Below, piece after piece: positions 45,798 to 54,894 of a stretch of DNA of 64,000 bases. The stretch is from Pseudomonadota bacterium. GTDB lineage: Bacteria; Pseudomonadota; Gammaproteobacteria; Burkholderiales; Methylophilaceae. Numbering within the stretch: the stretch's first letter is position 1; each line of letters begins with the position of its first letter. The translations under genes were made by a program, and so were the position numbers. Under the pieces are notes generated by a model. That model made no database searches. It worked only from the letters and a program-made list of their open reading frames with translations, and was not told where the DNA came from. The DNA is taken from contig JAKQIT010000074.1 in NCBI GenBank assembly GCA_029556915.1, positions 186,001 through 250,000 on the forward strand, written 5' to 3'.

Positions 45798-48251
45798 TTA
45801 ATGTTTGGTCGCATCTGCTACATTCGCTGTATTTTCCACCATTTTTTCTGTAGCAGGCACATCACTTAATGTAGTAACTTGCTCAACCTCAACTAAAGGC
45901 TTCGGTTCAGAAGCCAGCGCCAGCGTCAACACCTCATCAATCCATTTCACAGGGTGTATATCAAGATGATTTTTAATATTATCAGGAATATCCGTTAAAT
46001 CTTTGACATTCTGTGCTGGAATTAACACAGTTTTTAGACCTCCACGATGTGCAGCTAAAAGCTTCTCTTTAAGACCACCAATTGGTAGCACCTCGCCTCT
46101 TAACGTGATTTCCCCAGTCATTGCCACGTCTGCACGCACTGGAATACCCGTCAGTATAGAAACTAGAGCCGTAGTAATAGCGATACCTGCGCTTGGGCCA
46201 TCTTTAGGTGTTGCGCCTTCAGGAAAGTGAATATGAATATCATTTTTCTCGTAAAAATCTTCACTAATACCTAAACGCTTGGCACGACTACGAACAACAC
46301 TCATGGCAGCCATGGTTGACTCTTTCATGACTTCACCTAGCTTACCTGTGGTCGTCGTTTTTCCTTTACCTGGCAACAACACAGCCTCAATGGTTAATAA
46401 CTCTCCACCGACGGATGTCCACGCTAGACCGGTCACTTGACCAACTTGATTCTCCTTAGCCGCTACACCAAAATCGTAGCGTTGCACGCCTAAATATTTA
46501 TCTAAGTTTTTAGGGGTAATATTGATTTTTTTCGCCGCTTTTACACCCTCTTTAGCTTTATTGGTAAGTAGCTCTTTTACCACTTTTCGGCAAATTTTAG
46601 ACACTTCTTGCTCTAATCGACGCACTCCTGCTTCGCGCGTGTAATAACGCACTACATCACGGATTGCCGCTTCAGACACTTCCACTTCAGCAGTTTTTAG
46701 CCCATGTGTCTTGAGTTGTTTTGGTAGCAAATAGCGCATCGCAATATTTACTTTTTCGTCTTCGGTATAGCCAGAAAGATGGATAATTTCCATACGGTCT
46801 AACAAAGCCGCTGGAATATTCATTGAGTTAGCTGTTGCTACAAACATCACGTCTGACAAATCGTATTCCACTTCCACATAGTGGTCAGCAAAAGTGTGAT
46901 TTTGTTCTGGATCTAACACCTCAAGCAAGGCTGATGAAGGGTCGCCACGCATGTCTTGACCCATTTTATCGACTTCATCGAGTAAGAATAATGGGTTTTT
47001 AACGCCCACTTTCGTCATGCTTTGCAATAGTTTGCCTGGCATTGAACCAATGTAAGTGCGCCGATGCCCGCGAATTTCAGATTCGTCACGCACACCGCCC
47101 AGCGCCATACGTACAAATTTACGGTTAACCGCTTTAGCAATACTTTGACCCAATGAGGTTTTACCCACACCCGGTGGACCAACCAAGCACAAGATTGGGG
47201 CTTTAATTTTATCTACCCGCTGCTGCACAGCTAGATACTCTACGATACGTTCTTTAACTTTATCTAAGCCATAGTGATCATCGTCTAATATTTTTTCAGC
47301 CGCGATTAAATCCTTGCTAATTTTAGTTTTCTTCTTCCAAGGCAAGTTAATCAACACGTCAATATAGTTACGCACAACTGACGCTTCAGCTGACATCGGC
47401 GACATCATTTTGAGCTTTTTAAGCTCACTTGCCACTTTAGCCAACGCTTCTTTTGGCATGTGGGCGGCTTCGATACGTTTTTCAAGCTCATCCATTTCGG
47501 CATTTTCATCTTGCTCGCCTAATTCCTTTTGGATGGCTTTTACTTGCTCATTTAAGTAATATTCGCGCTGCGTTTTTTCCATTTGGCGTTTAACACGGCC
47601 ACGAATGCGTTTTTCCACTTGTAAAATATCAATTTCGCCTTCCATCAAACGCAACAAATGTTCTAAACGTTCTGCTACATCGAACATTTCAAGTACTTTT
47701 TGTTTTTCGTCCAATTTGAGCGTCAAATGGGCAGCAATGGTATCTGCCAGACGACCGGCATCGTCAATAGTTGCAAGTGATGTCAAAATTTCAGGCGGAA
47801 TTTTTTTATTCAGTTTGACGTACTGATCAAACTGCGCAAATACTGTGCGCATTAATGCTTGTATTTCAATGTCGGCTAAGGATTCTGGGATCAATTCCGC
47901 CCGTGCCGCAAAGCATTCTTCAGTTTCAGTAAAACCTGAGAAGCGTGCGCGCTGTACACCTTCTACTAGAACTTTAACCGTGCCATCAGGCAATTTAAGC
48001 ATTTGTAATACCGTTGCGACGGTGCCTACTTCATATAAATCTTCAACACTCGGTTCGTCTTTATTTGCTGATTTTTGTGCTACTAATAAAATCTGTTTAT
48101 TGCCATCGGAGGCAATTTCTAGTGCTCGAACTGATTTAGTCCGCCCAACGAACAAGGGAATGACTAGATGCGGATACACCACCACGTCGCGCAATGGCAA
48201 CACAGGTAACATACCATCTTCAGATTGAAATAAAGGGAGCGTTTTTGTCAT
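45798..48251 (-). CDS. lon: ATP-dependent protease Lon
   Basis: The 817-residue protease has an N-terminal LAN domain ([21 protein letters not shown]), a coiled middle and an AAA+ domain with [11 protein letters not shown] (Walker A) and [11 protein letters not shown] (Walker B). The C-terminal protease domain has the catalytic Ser in [11 protein letters not shown] and Lys in [10 protein letters not shown]. It degrades misfolded and regulatory proteins. It lies 120 bp after clpX and 160 bp before hup, so separate promoters are likely. Confidence 0.97.
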   Translation of the reverse strand: MTKTLPLFQSEDGMLPVLPLRDVVVYPHLVIPLFVGRTKSVRALEIASDGNKQILLVAQKSANKDEPSVEDLYEVGTVATVLQMLKLPDGTVKVLVEGVQRARFSGFTETEECFAARAELIPESLADIEIQALMRTVFAQFDQYVKLNKKIPPEILTSLATIDDAGRLADTIAAHLTLKLDEKQKVLEMFDVAERLEHLLRLMEGEIDILQVEKRIRGRVKRQMEKTQREYYLNEQVKAIQKELGEQDENAEMDELEKRIEAAHMPKEALAKVASELKKLKMMSPMSAEASVVRNYIDVLINLPWKKKTKISKDLIAAEKILDDDHYGLDKVKERIVEYLAVQQRVDKIKAPILCLVGPPGVGKTSLGQSIAKAVNRKFVRMALGGVRDESEIRGHRRTYIGSMPGKLLQSMTKVGVKNPLFLLDEVDKMGQDMRGDPSSALLEVLDPEQNHTFADHYVEVEYDLSDVMFVATANSMNIPAALLDRMEIIHLSGYTEDEKVNIAMRYLLPKQLKTHGLKTAEVEVSEAAIRDVVRYYTREAGVRRLEQEVSKICRKVVKELLTNKAKEGVKAAKKINITPKNLDKYLGVQRYDFGVAAKENQVGQVTGLAWTSVGGELLTIEAVLLPGKGKTTTTGKLGEVMKESTMAAMSVVRSRAKRLGISEDFYEKNDIHIHFPEGATPKDGPSAGIAITTALVSILTGIPVRADVAMTGEITLRGEVLPIGGLKEKLLAAHRGGLKTVLIPAQNVKDLTDIPDNIKNHLDIHPVKWIDEVLTLALASEPKPLVEVEQVTTLSDVPATEKMVENTANVADATKH

Positions 48252-48371
48252 AGAGACTTTTTCCTATCAAGCAAATATAAGCCAAAGTGCTTACACAGCG
48301 ATATATGGGGCTAACAACATCATATTCAAGAGTGAAAACTTAATCATTAGCCCAGTGGGGCTATCTTACTT

Positions 48372-49649
48372 TTAACCAACCGCTTCAGTGGCTTGATCTG
48401 CATAAATTAGCATGGGCGGATTGTCGCCACGAATGACACCATCATCTATCACTACTTTAGTTAAATTCTTTAACGAAGGTAACTCATACATGATATCAAG
48501 CAAAGCATGCTCTAAAATAGAACGTAGCCCGCGTGCGCCAGTTTTACGTTCAAGCGCCTTCTTGGCAACTAAACGTAACGCTGAGTCCCTAAATTCAAGT
48601 TCAACGCCTTCCATTTTAAACAGCTTCATGTATTGTTTAGTCAATGCATTTTTAGGCTCAGTCAGAATGGTCATCAGTGCCGCTTCATCCAGTGATTCCA
48701 GCGTGGCCACAACTGGCAAACGACCAATAAACTCTGGTATCAAGCCAAATTTAATTAAGTCTTCAGGTTCTACATCGCGCAGTACTGTACCAACTTCACG
48801 ATTATCATCTTTGCTTTTTACTTCTGCGCCAAATCCAATGCCACCTTTTTCTGAACGCATACGAATGACTTTTTCTAAACCATCAAATGCACCGCCACAA
48901 ATAAAGAGGATATTCGTCGTATCTAATTGCACAAACTCTTGATTAGGATGCTTGCGGCCGCCCTGTGGAGGGATAGAAGCAACGGTTCCCTCAATCAACT
49001 TAAGCAAGGCTTGCTGAACGCCCTCGCCAGACACATCGCGCGTAATCGAAGCATTTTCTGATTTACGTGAAATTTTATCCACTTCATCAATATAAACAAT
49101 GCCACGCTTGGCTTTTTCTACGTCGTAATCACATTTTTGCAATAGTTTTTGCATAATGTTTTCAACATCTTCTCCCACATAGCCGGCTTCGGTAAGTGTG
49201 GTCGCATCGGCCATCACAAACGGCACATCAAGTAAACGTGCCAAGGTTTGTGCAAGCAATGTTTTACCTGAGCCGGTTGGGCCAATCAGTAAAATATTAC
49301 TTTTTGAAATTTCAACTTCATCTTTTTGCCCACCATCAGCCAAATTATTGTGACCAAGGCGTTTATAGTGGTTGTAAACCGCCACTGCTAAGTTCTTTTT
49401 CGCGTGGGTCTGCCCAATCACATATTGGTCTAATATTTTGCAAATTTCTTGCGGGGTTGGCAAACTTTCTTCAGCAGATTTCAAGCCTTCAACATTCTTT
49501 ACTTCTTCACGAATAATATCGTTACATAAGTCAACGCACTCATTGCAGACGAATACTGACGGCCCAGCAATGAGCTTTTTCACTTCATGTTGGCTTTTTC
49601 CACAAAATGAGCAATACAATAATTTGTCATTATCGGCTTTGTTTGCCAT
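48372..49649 (-). CDS. clpX: ATP-dependent Clp protease ATP-binding subunit ClpX
   Basis: The 425-residue unfoldase has an N-terminal zinc-binding domain ([19 protein letters not shown]), the AAA+ module with [15 protein letters not shown] and VYIDEVDKI, and the C-terminal small domain. The ClpP-contact loop region includes IGFGAEV. It feeds substrates to ClpP, encoded 45 bp upstream. Confidence 0.97.
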   Translation of the reverse strand: MANKADNDKLLYCSFCGKSQHEVKKLIAGPSVFVCNECVDLCNDIIREEVKNVEGLKSAEESLPTPQEICKILDQYVIGQTHAKKNLAVAVYNHYKRLGHNNLADGGQKDEVEISKSNILLIGPTGSGKTLLAQTLARLLDVPFVMADATTLTEAGYVGEDVENIMQKLLQKCDYDVEKAKRGIVYIDEVDKISRKSENASITRDVSGEGVQQALLKLIEGTVASIPPQGGRKHPNQEFVQLDTTNILFICGGAFDGLEKVIRMRSEKGGIGFGAEVKSKDDNREVGTVLRDVEPEDLIKFGLIPEFIGRLPVVATLESLDEAALMTILTEPKNALTKQYMKLFKMEGVELEFRDSALRLVAKKALERKTGARGLRSILEHALLDIMYELPSLKNLTKVVIDDGVIRGDNPPMLIYADQATEAVG

Positions 49650-49694
49650 AGCTAATTCCTATTTTAATACGTGTCAAATATTATTATCGGCCAG

Positions 49695-50339
49695 TTATAC
49701 CGCTTCTGAACGACTCGTAATGACTCTATCAATCAATCCATACTCTTTGGACTGTTCAGCACTCATAAAGTTGTCACGCTCAGTATCCACATCAATTTCT
49801 GCAGCTGTTTTACCTGTATGGTGCGCTAAAATGGCATTGAGCTTCTCACGTAAGTACATGATTTCTTTTGCGTGAATAGCAATATCAGTAGATTGCCCCT
49901 GAAAGCCGCCCGATGGTTGGTGAATCATGATGCGGGAATTTGGTAAACTGTAACGCTTACCTTTTGCGCCAGAAGCTAACAAAAATGCCCCCATGCTGGC
50001 AGCCTGACCTATGCACAAGGTGCTCACATCCGCTTTAATAAACTGCATGGTGTCATAAATAGACATACCCGCCGTGACTGAGCCACCTGGTGAGTTGATA
50101 TACAAATAAATATCTTTATCTGGATTTTCAGCTTCTAAAAACAATAACTGCGCTACCACTAAGTTGGCAGACATGTCATTCACTGGGCCGACCAAAAAGA
50201 TAACGCGCTCTTTAAGTAAGCGAGAGTAAATATCGTAAGAACGCTCACCGCGACCACTTTGCTCAATCACCATGGGGATATACCCCAAGGCTTCCGTCGT
50301 CATATTTTGTGCCGCTTCAAGCTGCGTTAAGTTAGTCAT
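49695..50339 (-). CDS. clpP: ATP-dependent Clp protease proteolytic subunit ClpP
   Basis: The 214-residue serine protease has the catalytic Ser in [13 protein letters not shown], His in [10 protein letters not shown] and Asp in TERDNFMSA. The N-terminal [23 protein letters not shown] is the usual propeptide and axial-loop region. Its start shares one base with the tig stop, so translation is coupled. Confidence 0.97.
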   Translation of the reverse strand: MTNLTQLEAAQNMTTEALGYIPMVIEQSGRGERSYDIYSRLLKERVIFLVGPVNDMSANLVVAQLLFLEAENPDKDIYLYINSPGGSVTAGMSIYDTMQFIKADVSTLCIGQAASMGAFLLASGAKGKRYSLPNSRIMIHQPSGGFQGQSTDIAIHAKEIMYLREKLNAILAHHTGKTAAEIDVDTERDNFMSAEQSKEYGLIDRVITSRSEAV

Positions 50340-51640
50340 TAAGCATTTCCCATTAAATCATCAAATTTCACTTTTTTGTCTGTCACTTTAGCTTGAGACA
50401 ACACCCAAGCCACTGCGTTCTCTTCTGTGGCTAAAGCAGAAGGTTCATCCAAACGTTTTGGATCGGCGTAATACCATGTCACCACTTCATCTGGACGCTC
50501 AAAACTTTGAGAAAACACATCCACCATCGCGCGAATTTGCTCTGCATTAGCGTGCAAACCATTGGTATTGATTATATTACCCAACAATAAACGTAGTTTA
50601 GTACTACGTTTGGCTTGGTCTTCAAACATGCTAGGCTCAAGTTTAATCGTACTCATATCCGCACCGCGTTGTTTCAAGTTTTGCATGGTGGTTTCCATCA
50701 TACGGTTGATTTCTGTGCCCATTAACACGCGAGGCACTTCAAAATCAGCACTTTCAACCAAGGCTTGAAACACCTGCTCTTTTAATTTCGCGTTAACACG
50801 CTTATTCACTTCTTGCTTCAAGCTTTCGGTCACTTCAGCCTTCATTTTCTTCACATCACCATCTTCAATACCTAAGCTTTTGGCAAAGTCTGCATCAATT
50901 TCTGGTAATTTTGGCTCAGAAACACTCACCGCCATCACGCTATAAGAAACGGTTTTACCTGCTAATTGTGCGGGTTGATGGTCTGCTGGGTAAGTAATCT
51001 CAAAAGTTTTATCACTGCCCGCTTTTACCCCCACTAAAGCGTCATCAAATGCTGGCAAGCGGCCTGCCTCACCCAGCACCAAATCAATGCCTTGTTTACC
51101 GGTTGATTCCACTTCTTTGCCATCAATAGATGCGGTCAAAGTCACGTTAACACGGTCACCTTTTTTAGAGGCACGTTTCACTGGCACATAGCTCACGCGT
51201 TGTTGTACCAACACGTCTAGGGTTTTTTTCACATCAGCGTCGGCCACTTCAATCACTGGGCGCTCAATTTTTAATTTTGACAAATCACCCACATTCACTT
51301 CAGGGAAAATTTCAAAAGTTGCAATGTACTCTAAGTTTTCTGAGGCCGCATCAAAAGGTTTATGCTCAATATTAGGAAAACCTGCCACGCGCAATTTTGC
51401 CTCTTCAACCGCATCACCAAAGCTTTTTTCTACCGCGCCAGAATACACTTCATCACGTACTTGATCACCATAATGTTGATTCACCAAACCCAATGGGGCT
51501 TTACCTGGTCTAAAACCAGCCAATTTAGCCGTGCGCGCAATTTGCGATAAACGCGCATGAATTTGCGCTTGCAAGGGTTGGAGTGGGACTGAAATCGTCA
51601 TACGACGTTCTAATGAACTAAGAGTTTCAACTAATGCCAT
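50339..51640 (-). CDS. tig: Trigger factor
   Basis: The 433-residue ribosome-bound chaperone has the ribosome signature in [13 protein letters not shown] (residues 40-52), a central FKBP-like prolyl isomerase domain near 155-240, and a helical C-terminal substrate cradle. It is the first gene of the tig-clpP-clpX-lon series. Its promoter lies in the roughly 480-bp gap upstream. Confidence 0.96.
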   Translation of the reverse strand: MALVETLSSLERRMTISVPLQPLQAQIHARLSQIARTAKLAGFRPGKAPLGLVNQHYGDQVRDEVYSGAVEKSFGDAVEEAKLRVAGFPNIEHKPFDAASENLEYIATFEIFPEVNVGDLSKLKIERPVIEVADADVKKTLDVLVQQRVSYVPVKRASKKGDRVNVTLTASIDGKEVESTGKQGIDLVLGEAGRLPAFDDALVGVKAGSDKTFEITYPADHQPAQLAGKTVSYSVMAVSVSEPKLPEIDADFAKSLGIEDGDVKKMKAEVTESLKQEVNKRVNAKLKEQVFQALVESADFEVPRVLMGTEINRMMETTMQNLKQRGADMSTIKLEPSMFEDQAKRSTKLRLLLGNIINTNGLHANAEQIRAMVDVFSQSFERPDEVVTWYYADPKRLDEPSALATEENAVAWVLSQAKVTDKKVKFDDLMGNA

Positions 51641-51884
51641 GCGGTTATTCCTATTTGATTGACTACGTTTTGATTGGACAAGGTTTATATAAGCCTAGAT
51701 TTTAATAAGCTAGGTTTGCTTAATTTTTAACTAGAGGACTATAGCATATTCGCTCGCTTTTTCACAAATATTGCCTCAGAAATTGCGCATATTTCACTGA
51801 ATATAGAGGGTCAGCCAAGGTCAGAAATGATGCTTTGTAAAATGCCTACTTTTAAGCGAATTTTAACACAACATCATTTGACCT

Positions 51885-51990
51885 GCCCGCTAAGCCAGTC
51901 TGTATGCGGCTTTCGCATTCGACTTAGTGCGTACGCACTTAGCGAGAATGGTGATGCCAAGCACTGGTACAGAGGCATAAAAATCTCTCG
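51885..51990 (+). repeat. REP-like element (copy j) split by a 57-bp insert
   Basis: The 5' arm GCCCGCTAAGCC, loop AGTCTGTATGC and GGCTT are followed by foreign sequence (about 51913-51969). The rest of the 3' arm, CAGAGG, and a tail ending AATCTCTCG come after it. The insert carries the 14-bp palindrome AGTGCGTACGCACT. The 24 bases before the element match the RAYT 3' end. It lies in the 480-bp gap upstream of tig, which holds no gene. Confidence 0.78.
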
Positions 51991-52127
51991 ATAAAATATG
52001 GTGGCCAATTAAAAGGAAAAATAATGATGATTTAAACATTTCTGTGCGAATAATTATTGTTTGAACGCGATATCAAAATATGTCATGCTTTATCCACATT
52101 TTTTAACCCTTCCGCTAAGTCACTTTC

Positions 52128-52448
52128 ATGATTCCCATTAACGAGTATCAAACCGAAATTGGTGAACATGGTGTAGGCCTAAGTGGTGGACAGAAGCAAC
52201 GCATTGCCATCGCCAGAGCGCTACTCAGACAACCGAATATCCTCATCTTTGATGAAGCCGCCAGTAACCTTGACCAACACACCGCTGAACAGTTTGCCCA
52301 AACCATTAACCGTTTGAAAGGCCAAGTGACGATTCTCTTTATCACCCACCAAATACCAAAAGGATTGCAGGTGGATGAGGCGATACTACTGGGCAAAGAT
52401 GGTAACACTAATGCAAAACACACCAACAACGAGGAGTTAGCAACATGA
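52128..52448 (+). pseudogene. C-terminal remnant of a type I secretion ABC transporter (HlyB-like)
   Basis: These 106 codons contain the tail of an ABC ATPase: YQTEIGEHGVGLSGGQKQRIAIARALL (signature motif), NILIFDEAASNLD (Walker B and D-loop) and TILFITHQ (H-loop). Walker A and the membrane domain are absent, and the frame upstream is closed by a stop. Similarity is to type I secretion ATPases. The last codon overlaps an ATG that might have been the start of the next secretion gene, now replaced by brnA on the other strand. It is a deletion remnant. Confidence 0.75.
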
Positions 52449-52479
52449 AATTAACCAGCATTACCGCGTGTAGCCAACT

Positions 52480-52755
52480 TTACAGCACATGGGTTTTAAG
52501 CCAATCTTGCAACGCAGAATCTATGCGTGTTTGCCAGCCAGCACCCGTTGCTCTAAAAGTTTCAACCACCGTAGGCGATAATCGAATGGTAATGCGTTCT
52601 TTGGTTGGCGTAAGTTGCACGCCACGCGCACGCCGTGCCAGCTTGGTTTGCATGGTGTCTGATAATGCAGAAAACGGCAACGATGCATGCGCCTCCGCCA
52701 CCGTCCATTCAGGGTTGTCTATATCTATCAATTCAGGATTTAATTTGCGTTTCAT
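52480..52755 (-). CDS. brnA: BrnA-family antitoxin
   Basis: From ATG 52755 (MKRKLNPELIDIDNPEWT) the product has 91 residues. The C-terminal half, RITIRLSPTVVETFRATGAGWQTRIDSALQDWL, is the ribbon-helix-helix-like segment of BrnA antitoxins. It begins inside the 3' end of brnT (23-bp overlap), in the toxin-first order usual for BrnT/BrnA. It should bind BrnT and repress the shared promoter. Longer upstream frames are read-through of the toxin sequence. Confidence 0.88.
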   Translation of the reverse strand: MKRKLNPELIDIDNPEWTVAEAHASLPFSALSDTMQTKLARRARGVQLTPTKERITIRLSPTVVETFRATGAGWQTRIDSALQDWLKTHVL

Positions 52756-53008
52756 AAATTTTAACCTCTCGTTTATTCGCTTTTCTAAAGCTGACCACAC
52801 GAATACCATGCTGGGTTTCCACAAATACCAAAGCATGTACACACCCATCCAGCAAACCCAAAGCACGTATACGCACCTCGCCATAATCACGCCGCAAGTC
52901 TGGCGAAAAGAGCGCAGTTTCAAACTCAAAATCAACCACCCGATCAAAAGACAAACCTCGCAATTCAATATTAAGGATATTCTTAGCGGGGTCGAATGTG
53001 ATTTCCAT
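52733..53008 (-). CDS. brnT: BrnT-family ribonuclease toxin
   Basis: The 91-residue protein follows the BrnT pattern: EITFDPAKNILNIELRGLSFD, then DLRRDYGEVRIRALGLLDG, VFVETQHGIRVVSFRKANKREVKIYE. BrnT is an RNase of the RelE-like fold that blocks translation. It is followed by brnA with overlap. A near-perfect promoter ends only about seven bases before the ATG, suggesting a leaderless mRNA. The length is full, so the module is probably intact. Confidence 0.88.
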   Translation of the reverse strand: MEITFDPAKNILNIELRGLSFDRVVDFEFETALFSPDLRRDYGEVRIRALGLLDGCVHALVFVETQHGIRVVSFRKANKREVKIYETQIKS

Positions 53009-53015
53009 AAATCAG

Positions 53016-53066
53016 ATTGTATGTACAAAATAACCAACTGTCAAACCTTAAATGCAAATTTGACAG
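53016..53066 (-). promoter_or_regulatory. brnTA promoter with operator-like inverted repeat
   Basis: On the minus strand, TTGACA (53039-53044), a 17-bp spacer and TACAAT (53016-53021) form a near-consensus promoter. CTGTCAAA (53038-53045) and TTTGACAG (53059-53066) make an 8-bp inverted repeat covering the -35 box, a plausible BrnA site. Confidence 0.7.
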
Positions 53067-53094
53067 CGAATGACAGTGATTGGAGGATAGCGGC

Positions 53095-53406
53095 GTGAGC
53101 TTGAAAGAAAAGTTAAATGAATTATTTGGTACACAAGATGAATTTAATAAAACAGAACCTTCTGTTGCAATAGAAGAGATTGGTACAGTGCGATTATATC
53201 TGTACGCGTGTAAGTGGTTATTGATGAATGCCATGCTCGTTGGTCTTATCGTAGTTTTTTGGATAACTTATGAACCTCCCGCAGGTGGAAAATTCATTGC
53301 TTTTCTACACGCAGCGGTTATCTTGGGGTTTTATAAAGTAAATGAGAAATACTTTAAATACTTACGTCTTATTGGAAGTAAATTTTATAAAATTAAGGAA
53401 AAATAA
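53095..53406 (+). CDS. Small two-segment membrane protein, unknown function
   Basis: The GTG 53095 start has a GGAGG ribosome site (53082-53086) at good spacing, giving 103 residues. Hydrophobic segments lie near 44-62 (WLLMNAMLVGLIVVFWITY) and 70-86 (FIAFLHAAVILGFYKV), with a charged, Lys-rich C-terminus. I do not recognise the family. It is divergent from brnTA and separated by two bases from the next frame, so both may belong to one lost system. Confidence 0.65.
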   Translation: MSLKEKLNELFGTQDEFNKTEPSVAIEEIGTVRLYLYACKWLLMNAMLVGLIVVFWITYEPPAGGKFIAFLHAAVILGFYKVNEKYFKYLRLIGSKFYKIKEK

Positions 53407-53408
53407 TC

Positions 53409-53603
53409 ATGGATAACAATCAAACACAAAGTGGTATTGGGGATTTTCTTGGCAAAATTGACACTGCAAGAGGGTGGTTAGTTGATGCCTTAACTGAAAG
53501 TAAATTGGGAAATACCCCGATGGGTGCAGCCCGCGTAGGGCGCAATAGCTTGCGTATTGCGCCGTATGAAACATTTCACCTTCGGCGTATTACGTTGCAC
53601 TAA
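53409..53603 (+). pseudogene. Small gene truncated by the REP/RAYT unit
   Basis: The frame starts MDNNQTQSGIGDFLGKIDTA two bases after the membrane-protein gene. Its first 38-40 codons look native, but from about 53534 it enters the GTAG-type repeat upstream of the RAYT, which supplies the rest of the codons (RNSLRIAPYETFHLRRITLH). The native protein is thus cut by the mobile unit. Function unknown. Confidence 0.55.
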
Positions 53604-53667
53604 TTATAAACACTTGCTGGCTTACCAGCTTTAGTGTTTGTTATCAGTGTTCCTGATACGCCCTACG
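53534..53667. repeat. GTAG-headed inverted-repeat element upstream of the RAYT
   Basis: The ends CGTAGGGCGC (53534-53543) and ACGCCCTACG (53658-53667) are inverted repeats with one mismatch. Inside are a 9-bp hairpin, GGCGCAATA/TATTGCGCC (53539-53563), and a second hairpin (53608-53639) with AAACACT/AGTGTTT. GTAG followed by a palindrome is the classical form of RAYT-linked REPs. It differs in sequence from the dispersed CCTCTGCAAGCC family. Confidence 0.7.
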
Positions 53668-53704
53668 ATAATCGTTTCAATGGTAACTTTTGCTGGGAAT
53701 TACA

Positions 53705-54229
53705 ATGGATTATCGACGCGCTTGGCATAAGGGTGGCACTTACTTTTTTACCCTTAATTTATTGCAGCGGCGTGATAATAATTTGCTCATTCAACATATT
53801 GATGTTTTAAGATCTGCGGTGAGGCGCGTTAAACAAAAACACCCCTTTATCATTCATACTTGGGTGGTGTTGCCTGACCATTTGCATTGTGTGATTGAAC
53901 TACCAACTAATGACGCTGATTTTGCCACGCCTTTGCGGCTGATTAAAGCGGGCTTTTCAAAAGCAATTGCTAAAACTGAATTTCGCTCTGACGTGCGGCT
54001 TGCACGTGGTGAACGCGGCATTTGGCAACGGCGATATTGGGAACACTTGATTAAAGACGAGAGAGACTTTCAGGCGCATGTTGATTATGTGCATATTAAC
54101 CCTGTAAAGCATGGCTTGGTTGCGTGCGTTAAAGATTGGCCGTATTCAAATTTTACACAACATCATTTGACCTGCCCGCTAAGCCAGTCTGCATGCGGCT
54201 TGCAGAGGCATGATTTTCTCTCGGGCTAG
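53705..54229 (+). mobile_element. REP-associated tyrosine transposase (RAYT, IS200-like Y1)
   Basis: The 174-residue protein runs from ATG 53705 (MDYRRAWHKGGTYFFTLNLLQRR). The HUH metal site is LPDHLHCVIELP (HLH) near residue 60. The catalytic tyrosine region is HVDYVHINPVKHGLV near residue 133, and the FSKAIAKTEFRS/GIWQRRYWEHLI segments are typical. RAYTs are single-copy Y1 enzymes that bind and cut REP hairpins. The last roughly 18 codons and the approach to the stop are made of REP sequence (copy k). It is flanked upstream by a GTAG element. Confidence 0.92.
54174..54225 (+). repeat. REP-like element (copy k) overlapping the RAYT 3' end
   Basis: Arms GCCCGCTAAGCC and GGCTTGCAGAGG surround the loop AGTCTGCATGC, followed by a tail ending TTTTCTCTCGGG. 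The RAYT stop TAG directly follows the tail, so the enzyme's C-terminus reads through the element. The outer 3 bp of the stem are mismatched. Confidence 0.9.
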
Positions 54230-54300
54230 TTTAGGGGGATTTTTGACATGTTTTATTAACTAAAATTCGGCTTTAAAACATACAGATAATTTGTGTCAAT

Positions 54301-54335
54301 AAAAAAGGGCTTTCTAAATTAGAAAGCCCTTTTTT
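54301..54335 (-). terminator. Rho-independent terminator of tRNA-Leu
   Basis: GGGCTTTCT (54307-54315), a 5-nt loop and AGAAAGCCC (54321-54329) are flanked by six As and six Ts. It lies about 10 bases past the tRNA-Leu 3' end and could act in both directions. Confidence 0.9.
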
Positions 54336-54344
54336 AATATTGTT

Positions 54345-54429
54345 TGGTGCGAAAGGAGAGACTCGAACTCTCATGGATTTCTCCGCTGGCTTCTAAGACC
54401 AGTGTGTCTACCAATTCCACCACTCTCGC
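54345..54429 (-). tRNA. tRNA-Leu (TAG)
   Basis: The 85-nt class II tRNA encodes its CCA end. Acceptor arms GCGAGAG and CTTTCGC pair with one G-T. The anticodon arm CTGGT-CTTAGAA-GCCAG exposes TAG. A short variable arm (CGGAGAAATCCAT) and T arm GAGAGTTCGAGTCTCTC follow. It borders the accessory patch on its 3' side. Confidence 0.95.
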
Positions 54430-54623
54430 AATGCTTGAGACGTCATTTAAACCATCAAAAGCAATAAAGGCGGTATTCTACCTCAAATTATCTGTTTTAT
54501 AAAAATCATTATTAAAATTTTCTGCTACCGCTTTAACTTAAGCCGATACTGGTTGACAGAAATGGCAAACAAACTGCAAGATGTAGGCTTAATTGTTAAC
54601 GACTTTATTGCAAAGATAAAACT

Positions 54624-54869
54624 ATGCCAAATACACATACCGCCGAAAATAACATGCTAAGCGCAGAACTTGAATTATTAATGAAAGAGCGCGAAACGCT
54701 ATTGGTGATTGCGGGGGCGGCCGCAGGATTGATTGCAGAACTCAACACTAATGACTTGCCAATTCGCACGGTTGAGGCGGCAGATTTACTTGCTACGCAC
54801 GTGAACAAGCTCTCAGAAGAAACTTTGCAAGATGCGTTAAATTCTGTGCACGCAACCATTGAAAGCTAA
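54624..54869 (+). CDS. Small conserved-looking hypothetical protein
   Basis: The 81-residue protein starts MPNTHTAENNMLSAELELLMKER. It is acidic and helical, with a small hydrophobic patch (LLVIAGAAAGLIAEL) in the middle and no signal peptide. I do not recognise a family. It stands 25 bp before the efflux operon on the same strand and may be its first gene. A native start is supported by the frame and normal composition only. Confidence 0.6.
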   Translation: MPNTHTAENNMLSAELELLMKERETLLVIAGAAAGLIAELNTNDLPIRTVEAADLLATHVNKLSEETLQDALNSVHATIES

Positions 54870-54894
54870 ACGCATAACAAGCTAACACCTTAAT

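Noticed and set aside
52445-53098. Plus-strand 217-codon frame opposite brnTA
   Set aside because: It is antisense to two recognisable toxin-antitoxin genes and shows no family features; only its first codons may be a relic of the lost secretion operon.
54230-54429. tRNA-Leu as the integration site of a genomic island covering 51.7-54.3 kb
   Set aside because: The 3' end of the tRNA faces the accessory patch, but no repeat of the tRNA 3' end was found on the far side and no integrase gene is present.
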